Shown here: positions 44,813 through 55,364 of the stretch, piece after piece
Layout of the letters: the number at the start of each line of letters is the position of its first letter
Position numbering within the stretch: position 1 is the first letter of the stretch
Origin: Bacteroidales bacterium
Lineage (GTDB): Bacteria > Bacteroidota > Bacteroidia > Bacteroidales > Muribaculaceae
Direction: 5' to 3'
Length of the DNA stretch: 58,766 bases
Assembly (NCBI GenBank): GCA_030536615.1
Contig: JAUNPQ010000006.1
Location: forward strand, 1-58,766
Position numbers and translations under genes: made by a program
Notes under the pieces: model-generated
The model's input: the letters and a program-made list of their open reading frames with translations, nothing else
Databases searched by the model: none
Told to the model about the DNA's origin: nothing

Positions 44813-46783
44813 ATGGATATAACGACAACTTTGCCGGTATTGGCCCTGCTGATAATAGCCATACCGCTCTTCAACTTCCTGTGGCTCGGCATTGCCGGCT
44901 GCAAACTGCCCCACAAAGTGGCTGCCGCATTCGGTATACTTGGAATGGGCACATGCCTTGTGCTGGCCTGCACCATAGCCTATACGTACTTTTTCAGCGG
45001 CAACCCCGAGTTCCAGACGGTTCTTGCCGACGGCACAGTGGAGCGTCTGCACTACACCGTGTTCAACCAGACATGGCTCGCGTTCACAGACACACTGGTG
45101 ATAGATCTGGGTTTTTATCTTGACCCGATATCAGCCATGATGCTTGTGGTCATCACCACCATCTCATTTTGCGTCCATCTCTACTCATTGGGCTATATGG
45201 AAGGCGAGCGCGGATTTCAGCGTTACTATGCATTCCTGTCACTGTTCTCATTCTCGATGCTTGGCCTTGTGGTTGCCACCAACATCTTCCAGATGTATAT
45301 CTTCTGGGAACTTGTGGGTGCCTCATCCTACCTGCTCATCGGCTTCTACTACACAACGCCATCGGCAGTGTCGGCATCAAAGAAAGCATTTATAGTGACC
45401 CGTTTCGCCGATCTGGGTTTCCTGATCGGTATTCTGGTACTGTCATTCTACACAGACACCTTTGACTTTGCAACACTCACAGACAATCCGCAGGGAGCCC
45501 TGATGTCTACCGGAGGTGCCACCTTCATGGGCGCGTCAGTGCTCACATGGGCATTGGTGCTCATCTACATAGGAGGCATGGGTAAATCAGCCATGATGCC
45601 CCTGCACATATGGTTGCCGGATGCCATGGAAGGTCCTACCCCCGTGTCCGCGCTCATACACGCCGCAACCATGGTCGTTGCCGGTGTATTCCTCGTGGCA
45701 CGCATGTTCCCGCTATATATGCTTGAATATGCATCGACGGTGTTCATTGCCGTTGTAGGCGCAGCAACAGCGTTCTATGCCGCAGTGGTGGCCTGCACGC
45801 AGATAGATATAAAACGCGTTCTTGCATTCTCAACCATCTCACAGATCGCATTCATGATGGTGAGTCTGGGAGTGGCGTCGCTCGGACAAGGGGAAGTGTG
45901 CCACCACGGACTGGGATACATGGCCTCGATGTTCCACCTGTTCACACACGCCATGTTCAAGGCATTGCTGTTCCTGTGTGCCGGTGCGCTCATACATGCC
46001 GTGCATTCAAACAACTACACCGCCATGGGAGGCTTGCGCAAATATATGCCCATCACCCATATAACATTCCTTGTGGGCTGTCTGGCCATCGCCGGTATCC
46101 CGCCCTTCTCGGGATTCTTCTCAAAGGATGAGATCCTCTCGGCCGCTTACGCCTGGAGCCCCTGGATGGGAGTGTGGATGACAATTGTCGCCGCCCTGAC
46201 AGCATTCTACATGTTCCGCCTCTACTACATGATTTTCTGGTGGAACAAGCCCGACTATTCACATCACACGCCCCATGACGCACCCTGGAGCATGAGCACC
46301 CCGCTTGTATTCCTGGCACTGGTGTCATGCGTGGCCGGATTCATACCTTTCGGACATTTTGTGACATGGAACGGCTTGACCTATGACATACATCTTGACC
46401 CGACAATTGCCATCTCAAGCGTTGTCATAGCCATTCTGGCCATAGCTCTTGCAACAGTCATGTACCGCAAGGAGAACCCCCTGCCTGCACGTATGCGTGC
46501 TGCAATGCCATGCCTGTGGGAGTGGGCACATCACCGGTTCTATTTCGATGAACTCTACATGTTCGTCACACACAAGATCATATTCAACGGCATCTGCCGT
46601 CCCATAGCCTGGTTTGACCGTCACATCATTGACGGCACCATGGATGCTTTTGCCGCAATGACAAACAAAGCATCCTGGAGCATACGCGGCCTGCAGTCCG
46701 GACAGATCCAGATGTATGTGTGGATATACCTGATAGGCGTATTGATACTTGGAGCGGTTACAGCGGCCATAGTGCTGATATGA
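44813..46783 (+). CDS. nuoL: Complex I subunit L (antiporter-like)
   Basis: A 656-residue distal antiporter-like subunit with about 16 helices. MYIFWELVGASSYLLIGFYYT (key Glu), KSAMMPLHIWLPDAMEGPTPVSALIHAATMVVAG and the C-terminal lateral helix region are typical. It forms one of three proton channels with NuoM and NuoN. Confidence 0.95.
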   Translation: MDITTTLPVLALLIIAIPLFNFLWLGIAGCKLPHKVAAAFGILGMGTCLVLACTIAYTYFFSGNPEFQTVLADGTVERLHYTVFNQTWLAFTDTLVIDLGFYLDPISAMMLVVITTISFCVHLYSLGYMEGERGFQRYYAFLSLFSFSMLGLVVATNIFQMYIFWELVGASSYLLIGFYYTTPSAVSASKKAFIVTRFADLGFLIGILVLSFYTDTFDFATLTDNPQGALMSTGGATFMGASVLTWALVLIYIGGMGKSAMMPLHIWLPDAMEGPTPVSALIHAATMVVAGVFLVARMFPLYMLEYASTVFIAVVGAATAFYAAVVACTQIDIKRVLAFSTISQIAFMMVSLGVASLGQGEVCHHGLGYMASMFHLFTHAMFKALLFLCAGALIHAVHSNNYTAMGGLRKYMPITHITFLVGCLAIAGIPPFSGFFSKDEILSAAYAWSPWMGVWMTIVAALTAFYMFRLYYMIFWWNKPDYSHHTPHDAPWSMSTPLVFLALVSCVAGFIPFGHFVTWNGLTYDIHLDPTIAISSVVIAILAIALATVMYRKENPLPARMRAAMPCLWEWAHHRFYFDELYMFVTHKIIFNGICRPIAWFDRHIIDGTMDAFAAMTNKASWSIRGLQSGQIQMYVWIYLIGVLILGAVTAAIVLI

Positions 46784-46844
46784 TGCCCCGCAGAAACCAA
46801 TCATTAGACATAAATAATATTCTGACAGAAAAAACCAATCAACA

Positions 46845-48350
46845 ATGTTCAGCAATATACTGATATATTTTGTGGTGATACCCATAGTGATGCTCGGGTT
46901 GCTCGCCATATGTAAGAATATAAAGCAAATCCGCACAGTGGCTGTTGTGGGCAGCAGTGCGCTGATAGGGCTTTCAGTCTACCTTCTGGTGGGCTACCTG
47001 CAGCAGCGTGCCGCCGGCATAGACTCTCCCATGCTCTATGTGGACAGCTGGGAATGGTTCGCTCCGCTGCATATCCATCTGGCTGTGGGCGTTGACGGAG
47101 TGTCTGTGGCCATGCTCATGCTCTCAAGCATAATAGTGTTCGCAGGCTCATTCGCATCGTGGAAAATTGATCAGCCAAAGGCCTTTTTCCTGTGGCTGAT
47201 ACTGTTGTCCACAGGTGTGTTCGGCTTCTTCATCTCCATAGACCTGTTCACAATGTTCATGTTCTATGAAGTTGCGCTTATCCCCATGTACCTGTTGATA
47301 GGACTGTGGGGCACCGGACGCAAGGAATACTCGGCCATGAAACTCACACTGATGCTTATGGGCGGCTCGGCATTTCTGATGCTCGGACTTATCGGCATCT
47401 ACTACCACAGTGCCCCCGAGGGCGGTGAACTCACCTGGAACATCCTTGACATTGTTCGCAACGACTCCATAGCACATGGCTGGCAGAGCTTCCTTTTCCC
47501 GATGACATTTGTGGGCTTCGGAGTTCTGGGTGCCATGTTCCCCTTCCACACATGGAGCCCTGACGGTCACGCCTGCGCGCCTACCGCCGTGTCAATGCTC
47601 CATGCCGGTGTACTGATGAAGCTGGGAGGTTACGGATGTTTCCGCGTGGCAATCTACTGCATGCCCTGGGCTGCCAATGAACTTGCATGGATATTCCTCA
47701 TCCTTACAGGCATATCGGTTGTGTACGGTGCCTTCTCGGCATGCGTCCAGACAGACCTCAAGTACATCAACGCCTATTCATCGGTGAGCCACTGCGGCAT
47801 GGTGCTCTTCGCCATACTGATGCTCAACACAACAGCGATGACCGGTGCTGTTCTACAGATGCTTTCACACGGTCTGATGACAGCCCTGTTCTTTGCCCTC
47901 ATCGGTATGATATACGGACGCACGCATACCCGCGACATCCGTCAGATGGGCGGTTTGATGCGCATAATGCCATTCCTTGGAGTCTGCTACGTGATTGCCG
48001 GTATGGCATCGCTGGGACTGCCGGGCCTTTCAGGTTTTGTGTCAGAGATGACAATATTCGTGGGCTCATTTGAACACACCGACACATTCCACCGCGTGTT
48101 CACCATCCTGGCCTGCTCATCGATAGTGATCACCGCCGTTTATATTCTCCGCGTTGTGGGCAAACTCCTTTTCGGTGCGGTGCAGGACAAACATCACCTA
48201 CAGCTCACCGATGCCACATGGTGGGAGCGCCTTTCAACCGTGACACTCATAGTCTGCGTTGCGGCAATAGGATGCTTCCCCAACTTCTTTGCCGAACTGA
48301 TCAAATTCACCTTCTCGCCTGACATATTCGCGGCGATAGGTCTTCAATAA
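46845..48350 (+). CDS. nuoM: Complex I subunit M (antiporter-like)
   Basis: A 501-residue antiporter-like subunit with about 14 helices. FMFYEVALIPMYLLIGLWG carries the key Glu, and FPFHTWSPDGHACAPTAVSMLHAGVLMKLGGYG the helix 7-8 region with Lys/His of the proton path. Full length. Confidence 0.95.
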   Translation: MFSNILIYFVVIPIVMLGLLAICKNIKQIRTVAVVGSSALIGLSVYLLVGYLQQRAAGIDSPMLYVDSWEWFAPLHIHLAVGVDGVSVAMLMLSSIIVFAGSFASWKIDQPKAFFLWLILLSTGVFGFFISIDLFTMFMFYEVALIPMYLLIGLWGTGRKEYSAMKLTLMLMGGSAFLMLGLIGIYYHSAPEGGELTWNILDIVRNDSIAHGWQSFLFPMTFVGFGVLGAMFPFHTWSPDGHACAPTAVSMLHAGVLMKLGGYGCFRVAIYCMPWAANELAWIFLILTGISVVYGAFSACVQTDLKYINAYSSVSHCGMVLFAILMLNTTAMTGAVLQMLSHGLMTALFFALIGMIYGRTHTRDIRQMGGLMRIMPFLGVCYVIAGMASLGLPGLSGFVSEMTIFVGSFEHTDTFHRVFTILACSSIVITAVYILRVVGKLLFGAVQDKHHLQLTDATWWERLSTVTLIVCVAAIGCFPNFFAELIKFTFSPDIFAAIGLQ

Positions 48351-48374
48351 TTCTAACCAAGAAAGCAAACAGCA

Positions 48375-49853
48375 ATGGAATACTCTCAGTTTTTAGCCAT
48401 GAAGCAAGAAATAGGATTGCTTGTCCTTTTCTTGGTGGTATTCATCTATGATATTTTCATGCCCCGCAGTGCGGCAAAAGCGTTGCCGTGGGTGACAGCC
48501 GGGCTGATGACACTGGTCACGGTGGCCGGTTTCTTCCCGTGCCTGCTGGGCACCGCAGGTGCGGTGAGTGTTTTTGACGGCATGTACGTCAACTCGCCTA
48601 TTCTTGCCGCCATAAAGAACATACTCAACATCGGCGTTGTCATAGTATTGATACAATCTGTGAAATGGGCCAACAATGAGCTGATGGCCATGCGTCGCGG
48701 AGAGTTCTATGAACTTCTGCTGGTAACACTTTTCGGAATGTACCTGATGATAAGCGCCCGTCACTTCCTGGTGTTCATCATCGGTCTTGAGAGCGCATCA
48801 CTTCCACTTGCGGCAATGGTGGCTCTTGACAAAAACCGCTATGAAAGCCATGAGGCAGCTGTCAAATACATTCTCACCGCAGTGTTCTCATCGGCAGTGT
48901 TCATGATGGGACTTTCATTTGTGTACGGACTTAGCGGCTCGCTCTATTTCGGAAAAATATGTGAGGCTCTTGCAGGTCCGCAGTGCGCGCTGATGATAGT
49001 GTCACTCGCATTTGTGATTGCCGGCATAGGTTTCAAACTTTCACTTGTGCCCTTCCACCTCTGGACCGCTGATGTCTACCAGGGAGCACCCACCTCGGTG
49101 ACCTCCTACCTGTCAGTCATCTCCAAAGGCGCTGCAGCCTTTGCCTTCATGGTCATTCTGGCTCAGGCTTTCGGATGCCTCTATGAGGACGTGTGGGAGT
49201 GGATGCTCTACGCAATAATCATCCTCACCATCACCGTCGGCAACCTTTTCGCCATACGTCAGCGCAACATGAAGCGCTTTCTGGCATTCTCCTCAATCTC
49301 CCAGGCCGGCTATATAATGCTTGGTGTCATCGCCGCCAACGTGATGGGCACAACCGCCATGATGTACTACATTCTGGTTTACATCTTCAGCAACCTTGCC
49401 GCTTTCGGGGTGGCCGGCGCTGTGGAGAACCAGTGCGGCAAGATCTCTATTGATGACTACCGCGGCATGTCACGCTCAAACCCGCGTCTGGCATTCTGCA
49501 TGATGCTTGCCATGTTCTCACTGGCAGGCATTCCGCCCTTTGCCGGATTTTTCAGCAAATTCTTTATTTTCACAGCCGCGATCAACCAAGATTCGATTGC
49601 CATATATGTGCTTGTGCTCATTGCCCTCATAAACACAATCATCTCATTGTTCTATTATCTGCTGGTGGTTAAGAGCATGTACATCACACCCGGAGAACCG
49701 GTTGTGGGCCGATTCAAATCATCAGCCGGCGAGCGCATAGGTCTCATAATCACCGTGGCCGGAATTCTTCTGCTTGGTGTTGTCAGTCCCGTCTACAACT
49801 GGCTTGAGAACATAGCCTCATCATCTGAATTCCTCAGCTTGTTCGCACGCTGA
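48375..49853 (+). CDS. nuoN: Complex I subunit N (antiporter-like)
   Basis: A 492-residue antiporter-like subunit. FKLSLVPFHLWTADVYQGAPTSVTSYLSVISKGAA and FSLAGIPPFAGFFSKFFIFTAA are NuoN hallmarks. Last gene of the nuo-atp operon; a strong terminator follows after 28 bases. Confidence 0.95.
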   Translation: MEYSQFLAMKQEIGLLVLFLVVFIYDIFMPRSAAKALPWVTAGLMTLVTVAGFFPCLLGTAGAVSVFDGMYVNSPILAAIKNILNIGVVIVLIQSVKWANNELMAMRRGEFYELLLVTLFGMYLMISARHFLVFIIGLESASLPLAAMVALDKNRYESHEAAVKYILTAVFSSAVFMMGLSFVYGLSGSLYFGKICEALAGPQCALMIVSLAFVIAGIGFKLSLVPFHLWTADVYQGAPTSVTSYLSVISKGAAAFAFMVILAQAFGCLYEDVWEWMLYAIIILTITVGNLFAIRQRNMKRFLAFSSISQAGYIMLGVIAANVMGTTAMMYYILVYIFSNLAAFGVAGAVENQCGKISIDDYRGMSRSNPRLAFCMMLAMFSLAGIPPFAGFFSKFFIFTAAINQDSIAIYVLVLIALINTIISLFYYLLVVKSMYITPGEPVVGRFKSSAGERIGLIITVAGILLLGVVSPVYNWLENIASSSEFLSLFAR

Positions 49854-49881
49854 TTATAGACAGATAAATGTTAAAAAAGAG

Positions 49882-49912
49882 CACGCATCGTGAAAAGATG
49901 CGTGTTTTTTTT
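49882..49912 (+). terminator. Intrinsic terminator of the nuo-atp operon
   Basis: CACGCATC (49882-49889) pairs with GATGCGTG (49897-49904) over a 7-base loop, followed by eight T residues. This is the only strong intrinsic terminator seen between nuoA and this point. Confidence 0.9.
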
Positions 49913-50142
49913 GCCCCATGTGAAAACTTTTTAACTCTACGGCGGTTATAATCATAAAACAACACAAAAATATATTTAAACACAGATTCTTTAACACAAA
50001 CGTTTCAACATTTCAACACAGAGAATAAACTGACTTAAAATCTCACATTTCGCCGCCATACAATATGACACATTCCGTGTCCGGCGATTCAAAAATGCTC
50101 TAAAAAACAAAAAATAAAGTCTAACAAAACAAACCCACACAC

Positions 50143-51342
50143 ATGAAAAAGTCATTACTCATAGCAGGTGCCGGTGTATTAAGCCTTTTCGCCGCCCAGC
50201 CCGCCAGCGCACAGGAGACAGTCGTTGTCGAGGAAGAAAGTGTCGTAGTCACAGAGAACGTACCCTGTCAGACACATTATTATAGTACAGCCCGCGACAA
50301 CTGGTTCATCCAGATAGGTGCCGGCGTCAACGCTCCTTTCTGCGAGAATTTCCTGGCAAGCGACAAACAGAAACATCACCTGACTGTTGCCTACAATCTT
50401 GGCTTCGGTAAATGGATGAGCCCCTATCTTGGCTGGCGTATCAGCTTCCTTGGCGGCCCGCTCCACTGGGATTTCCGCAAGTTTGACAAGGCCAAATATG
50501 TCAGCGCCAATTTTGACCTGATGTGGGACATGTTCAACTCATACAGAGTCAACTCACGCCGCGTGTTCTCAATCGTACCTTTCGTAGGTCTTGGCGGAAC
50601 ATTTGTATGGGACTACAAAGGAGAGCCCGGAAACATCCTCAACAAACATCACAAAGTTAAGAGCAACCAGTGGTGTCTGCCCGTCAGCGTAGGTCTGCAG
50701 CTCCGCTTCCGTCTCTGCAAATATGTTGACTTCTTTGCAGAAGGCCGCGCCCAGTTCTATGGCGACAACTTTAACAACTATGCGTCAGGACAGCCCATTG
50801 AAGCCAATATCACCGCAATAGGCGGCTTCACCTTCAACATCGGCGGCAGTGACTTCCAGTCATATAACCCCTGTGACTATCTTGGCTACATCAACAGCCT
50901 CAACAATCAGGTCAACGACCTCCGCGGCGAACTCGCTACCACAGCCGCTGCACTTGCCGCCGCAGAAGCACAGCTTCCGTGCCCCGAGGTGGTTGTTGCC
51001 GAGGAGACTGTCACAACGCCCCTGCTGGCTACCGTCCGCTTCAAGATCAACAGCGATGTCATCCAGGACTACGAGAAAGTGAACGTCTACAACATCGCCG
51101 AGTGGCTCAAAGCCAATCCCACCCAGAATGTCACTATCGCCGGCTATGCTGACAAAGATACCGGTACCGCCGAGTACAACATGGCGCTCTCAAAACGCCG
51201 CGCCGAGGCTGTCCGCAGCGCACTTGTCAACGACTATGGCATCAATCCTGACCGTCTCTCCATCCAGGCCGAAGGCTCAGCAACCCAGCCCTATCCCGCC
51301 AACAATGACTGGAACCGCATAGTGATCTTCTCAAACAAGTAA
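50143..51342 (+). CDS. OmpA-family outer-membrane protein
   Basis: A 399-residue protein: signal peptide (KKSLLIAGAGVLSLFAAQPASA), an N-terminal beta-barrel with aromatic-girdle strands (about residues 45-250), a short coiled coil (SLNNQVNDLRGELATTAAALAAAEAQ) and a C-terminal OmpA domain (about 290-399) that binds peptidoglycan (FKINSDVI ... IAGYADKDTGTAEYNMALSKRRAEAV ... IQAEGSA). It is likely an abundant structural protein linking outer membrane and cell wall. The 289-bp upstream region is A/C-rich with no clear TAnnTTTG box. Monocistronic. Confidence 0.92.
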   Translation: MKKSLLIAGAGVLSLFAAQPASAQETVVVEEESVVVTENVPCQTHYYSTARDNWFIQIGAGVNAPFCENFLASDKQKHHLTVAYNLGFGKWMSPYLGWRISFLGGPLHWDFRKFDKAKYVSANFDLMWDMFNSYRVNSRRVFSIVPFVGLGGTFVWDYKGEPGNILNKHHKVKSNQWCLPVSVGLQLRFRLCKYVDFFAEGRAQFYGDNFNNYASGQPIEANITAIGGFTFNIGGSDFQSYNPCDYLGYINSLNNQVNDLRGELATTAAALAAAEAQLPCPEVVVAEETVTTPLLATVRFKINSDVIQDYEKVNVYNIAEWLKANPTQNVTIAGYADKDTGTAEYNMALSKRRAEAVRSALVNDYGINPDRLSIQAEGSATQPYPANNDWNRIVIFSNK

Positions 51343-51370
51343 ACAGTACATAATAATCAGAATACAGCGC

Positions 51371-51406
51371 GCAGGCGCCCCGCCGTTTCCAGGTCGGGGC
51401 GCCTGC
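51371..51406 (+). terminator. Strong GC-rich hairpin after the OmpA-family gene
   Basis: Perfect 12-bp stem GCAGGCGCCCCG (51371-51382) / CGGGGCGCCTGC (51395-51406) with a 12-base loop, 28 bases after the stop codon. There is no T tract, so it may stabilise the mRNA 3' end or terminate in a non-canonical way. Confidence 0.55.
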
Positions 51407-51969
51407 CCATTCAGGGGGACGTTCAAAGGTACGGCCCTCTTATCTCATGTTGAAATCAATATACATAAAGGATAGGCGTAATGGACCGTGTGCATATTCA
51501 ATGTGTCGATTCGGACCGGCGTTGGAAATGGCATAGGCTCGCTTGGGCGATTATGCAACATGAGAGTCGGAGTAGTTGCCTTGGAATCACAATGCGGTTA
51601 AAGAATGTTAATATATATATGGATTAAAGAAAATTTATATAATTTAGTGCCCGTAATGAGTGCACTTCCTTAGTATTTGTACAGACACCTTATGGCTGCA
51701 CAATGTACCGTAAAAACTAAAAGAAACTTAAACAGACTTATGAATGGAAATCTGATATTTCAGATGACATAAGGTAATCATGCATCGGCTCATTCCGTCA
51801 TCTTTATTGTCATAGAGATATAATGCGGAATCAGCTGTTGTCACTAATCCCGATAAAGAACTGACAAAAACAAACACAATAATCAACGGATCTGACAGCG
51901 CCATACTCCCGCACCTGACAGGAAATGCGTGTCTGTCATATCCAAAAAACAATCAACACAATCAACCTT
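51407..51969. other. Intergenic region before the SusC gene
   Basis: About 560 bp without a recognised gene. It should hold the promoter of the susCD locus, but no exact TAnnTTTG was found; TAGTATTTG near 51671 is one base too long. No regulator gene (hybrid two-component, SusR-like or ECF sigma) is adjacent. Confidence 0.5.
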
Positions 51970-54900
51970 ATGAGAAAACATCTATTAGTGACTCTGCTGT
52001 TGACTTGCGGAATGCCTTTCGGCGGACAGTTGTACGCTTTGGCAAATCCGGAACCTCAGTCGCAAGGTCAGGGGATGGAGACCATCAAAGGTACCATTCT
52101 CGATGAGAACAATGAACCTGTGATAGGTGCCAGCGTAACACCTAAGGGTTCTACAACAGGTGTGTCCACGGACGTTTTTGGTAACTTCGTCATCAAAGTT
52201 CCGGCCGGATCACAGCTTAAAATCACTACCGTGGGCTATAAGGACGAACTTGTAAAAGCCGTTGACGGCATGACAGTCTACATGCAGCCCACCACAGAAA
52301 TCCTTGACCAACTTGTGGTTGTGGGTTACGGATCACAGAAACGTGCAAACCTCACCGGCGCTGTCAGCACAGTCGATGTGGCCCGCACAATGGAGAACCG
52401 TCCTGAGACAGATATCTCCAAAGCACTCCAGGGCGCAGTCCCCGGTCTTACCATTCTCAACAACACCGGTAACATCACCGGCGGTCCCGTTGTCCAGATC
52501 CGTGGCGTCGGAACCCTTGCCACTTCAGGCGGCGGTTCACCGCTCTACGTTGTTGACGGTGTGGCTATGGATGACATCTCATTCCTCAATCCTGAGGAAA
52601 TCAAGGAGATCAGTGTCCTCAAGGATGCCGCTTCATCATCCATCTACGGTTCACGCGCTGCATTCGGTGTGTTGCTTATCACCACAAAATCAGGTGAGAA
52701 ACAGGATCGTGTACAAGTGAAATACACCAACAACTTCGGTTGGAGTCAGGGCGCTGTCCTCCCCAAGATCCAGAACACAGTCAACTCTCTTGAGGCTATG
52801 ATTGAGTCTGCCAAGATGCTTGGTGCTGACCAGGGTGAGTTCTTCGGGCAGTACTACACAGACATGCTTCCCTATGCAAAACTGTGGGCTCAGCAGAACA
52901 AGAAACCCATTGACACATATCGTGAACTCCGACCCTATCAGAGTCAGGACAATGTGGGCGATTACTACCTCACACCTCAGGGCGGTCTGCTGTCATATGC
53001 TGACTATGACATCAACTCAATCATGGTCAATGATGCCGCTCCCAGCAACTCACACAATGCATCAATCTCCGGAAGCACAGGCCGTGCAACCTACAATCTT
53101 GCATTCGGATACGCATCGCGTCAGAGCCTGTCCAAATTCAACCCTGACCGCGTGAAACGCTATAATGCCAAGGCTGACATCAAGATTGACGTTACCGACT
53201 GGCTGAGTGCAGGTGTGCGCATGAGCTACAGCCAGCGCGATATCCAGTATCCTAATGTAGGCTCAAACGTATGGGGTACTATCTGGCGCTTCCCCGGCTT
53301 CTATCAGATGCCCGGTTATACCGTTGTTGACGGCGAGGCTGCTGACTGGCGCAATGAAATCGCCTACCTCAAACAGGCCGACAACGTGAAGAGCCAGCGT
53401 CAGTACACACGCATCCAGGCGTATGCTCAGGCACAGATCATCAAAGGTCTCACTCTCAATGCAGACTTCACATATGCAACTTACAACCGTAACGATGCAT
53501 ACGCATATCTGCCCGTTTATTGTATTAACAACTGGTTCGGTCCGTACGGATATCCCACAGAATGTCTGACGTTGTCATCTTCAACCTCAACAAAATACAA
53601 TCAGAAGCAGAACCGTTGGTCTTTCAATGTATATGGCACATATGACCTGTCATTCAAAGACAACAACTTCAAGTTCATGCTTGGTAGCAACGTCGAGAAG
53701 AATGTTGAAGGCAATTTCCAGGCCCGTACAAAAGTACTTCTGGACGTAAATCTGCCCGCTCTCAATCTTTATGATGGAGATCTTGTAGCTCCCACCAACT
53801 ATGACGGACACTGGGCAACCGCCGGTTTCTTCGGACGTATCAACTATGACTACAAAGGCATCTATCTTGCCGAGTTCAATGGCCGCTATGACGGTTCAAG
53901 CCGCTTCCCGGCAGATGACCAGTGGGCATTCTTCGCCTCCGGTTCTCTCGGATACCGTTTCTCGGAAGAAGCATACTTCAAACCCCTCAAATCATGGTGG
54001 TCAAACGGTAAACTCCGTGCATCATATGGTGAGATCGGTAATGAGGCCATTGGTGAGAACATGTTTATCTCAACCATCACAGTGCGCCCCATTGACTATC
54101 TGAATCAGCGCACTGGTGTGCTCATCAACGCCGCTGCCATGCCCAGTCTGGTTTCAAGTAGCCTGACATGGGAGCGTATCCGCACCACAGACGTCGGCCT
54201 TGATTTGGGATTCCTCAACAACTCTATCAATGCATCGTTTGACTGGTTCCAGCGTGACACCAAAGACATGCTTGCTCCCGGTGTCCAACTCCCGCAGATC
54301 CTCGGTGCTCCAACTCCTTACGGCAACCACGGTTCACTCCGCACACGCGGCTGGGAACTCACACTTGGTTGGAACAAGTCATTCGGTGACTGGGATGTAT
54401 ATGCATCATTCAACATCGCAGACTCAAAGACAACCGTTACAAAATGGAACAATCCGACTATGAGCCTCACCAGCAACTATTCCGGTATGGAATACGGCGC
54501 AATCTGGGGTCTTGAGACTGCCCGCTACTATACAGAGGATGACTTCCAGAGAGGCGCTGATGGCGCATTCCTGAAAGATGACAACGGCGCGTTCATTCCC
54601 AAAGCCGGTGTCACAGACCAGCGCGGTATTGAGAACGGCTCGTTCCACTACGGCCCCGGTGACATCATGTATGTTGACCAGGACAAGGACGGCAAGATCT
54701 CCGGTGGCGAAGGTACTGTCAAAAACCATGGTGACGTTGTGAAGATCGGTAACAACCTTCCCCGCTATGAGTATGGCTTCCATCTTGGCGGTGCATGGAA
54801 AGGCATTGACCTTGACATCTTCTGCCAGGGCGTCGGCAAACGCGACATGTGGACTGTATCATCAATGGTTGTGCCTTTCACACAGGCTCCCAACGACCTC

Positions 54901-55338
54901 TATTACGACGGCATGGAGTCACACAACTCTGTCATCTACGATGCCAACTGGAACATTACCGGTTACAAAGTTGACCAGGGCAACACATACCCGCGTCTCT
55001 ATCCCGGCGGATATGCAGCAAACAACGTGCAGGGTATTGCTCTCAGCGGAACAAACAACTATATCCCCCAGAGCAAATATCTGCAGGATATGAGCTATCT
55101 CCGTGTCAAGAACATCACCGTGGGTTACACTCTTCCTTATGAATGGACATCCAAGGCATACATCCAGAAAGCCCGCATATACTTCTCCGGTGAAAATCTC
55201 TTCTTCATCCACCGTGGAAACAAAGGAATCGGCTTTGACCCCGAAATCGTGACCACAGAATGGAGCGGCGCCAATACCATCGGTCGTGCCAACCCCATTC
55301 CGCGCACATACTCTTTCGGTCTGCAAGTCACATTCTGA
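51970..55338 (+). CDS. SusC-family TonB-dependent glycan transporter
   Basis: From ATG 51970, 1122 residues: signal peptide (MRKHLLVTLLLTCGMPFGG), carboxypeptidase-like regulatory domain (IKGTILDENNEPVIGASVTPKG), TonB-box region (EILDQLVVVGYGSQKRANLTGAVS), plug (IRGVGTLATSGGGSPLYVVDGV ... LKDAASSSIYGSRAAFGVLLITTK) and barrel ending in SFGLQVTF. With the SusD partner it imports oligosaccharides across the outer membrane. The downstream GH43 gene suggests an arabinose- or xylose-containing glycan. The open frame begins 15 codons earlier, but the signal peptide fixes the start. Confidence 0.95.
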   Translation: MRKHLLVTLLLTCGMPFGGQLYALANPEPQSQGQGMETIKGTILDENNEPVIGASVTPKGSTTGVSTDVFGNFVIKVPAGSQLKITTVGYKDELVKAVDGMTVYMQPTTEILDQLVVVGYGSQKRANLTGAVSTVDVARTMENRPETDISKALQGAVPGLTILNNTGNITGGPVVQIRGVGTLATSGGGSPLYVVDGVAMDDISFLNPEEIKEISVLKDAASSSIYGSRAAFGVLLITTKSGEKQDRVQVKYTNNFGWSQGAVLPKIQNTVNSLEAMIESAKMLGADQGEFFGQYYTDMLPYAKLWAQQNKKPIDTYRELRPYQSQDNVGDYYLTPQGGLLSYADYDINSIMVNDAAPSNSHNASISGSTGRATYNLAFGYASRQSLSKFNPDRVKRYNAKADIKIDVTDWLSAGVRMSYSQRDIQYPNVGSNVWGTIWRFPGFYQMPGYTVVDGEAADWRNEIAYLKQADNVKSQRQYTRIQAYAQAQIIKGLTLNADFTYATYNRNDAYAYLPVYCINNWFGPYGYPTECLTLSSSTSTKYNQKQNRWSFNVYGTYDLSFKDNNFKFMLGSNVEKNVEGNFQARTKVLLDVNLPALNLYDGDLVAPTNYDGHWATAGFFGRINYDYKGIYLAEFNGRYDGSSRFPADDQWAFFASGSLGYRFSEEAYFKPLKSWWSNGKLRASYGEIGNEAIGENMFISTITVRPIDYLNQRTGVLINAAAMPSLVSSSLTWERIRTTDVGLDLGFLNNSINASFDWFQRDTKDMLAPGVQLPQILGAPTPYGNHGSLRTRGWELTLGWNKSFGDWDVYASFNIADSKTTVTKWNNPTMSLTSNYSGMEYGAIWGLETARYYTEDDFQRGADGAFLKDDNGAFIPKAGVTDQRGIENGSFHYGPGDIMYVDQDKDGKISGGEGTVKNHGDVVKIGNNLPRYEYGFHLGGAWKGIDLDIFCQGVGKRDMWTVSSMVVPFTQAPNDLYYDGMESHNSVIYDANWNITGYKVDQGNTYPRLYPGGYAANNVQGIALSGTNNYIPQSKYLQDMSYLRVKNITVGYTLPYEWTSKAYIQKARIYFSGENLFFIHRGNKGIGFDPEIVTTEWSGANTIGRANPIPRTYSFGLQVTF

Positions 55339-55364
55339 TTTACACCTAAAAACAAAGATTGAAA

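Noticed and set aside
51728-51952. 74-codon minus-strand frame upstream of the SusC gene
   Set aside because: No promoter or conserved motif was recognised and it covers the probable SusC regulatory region.
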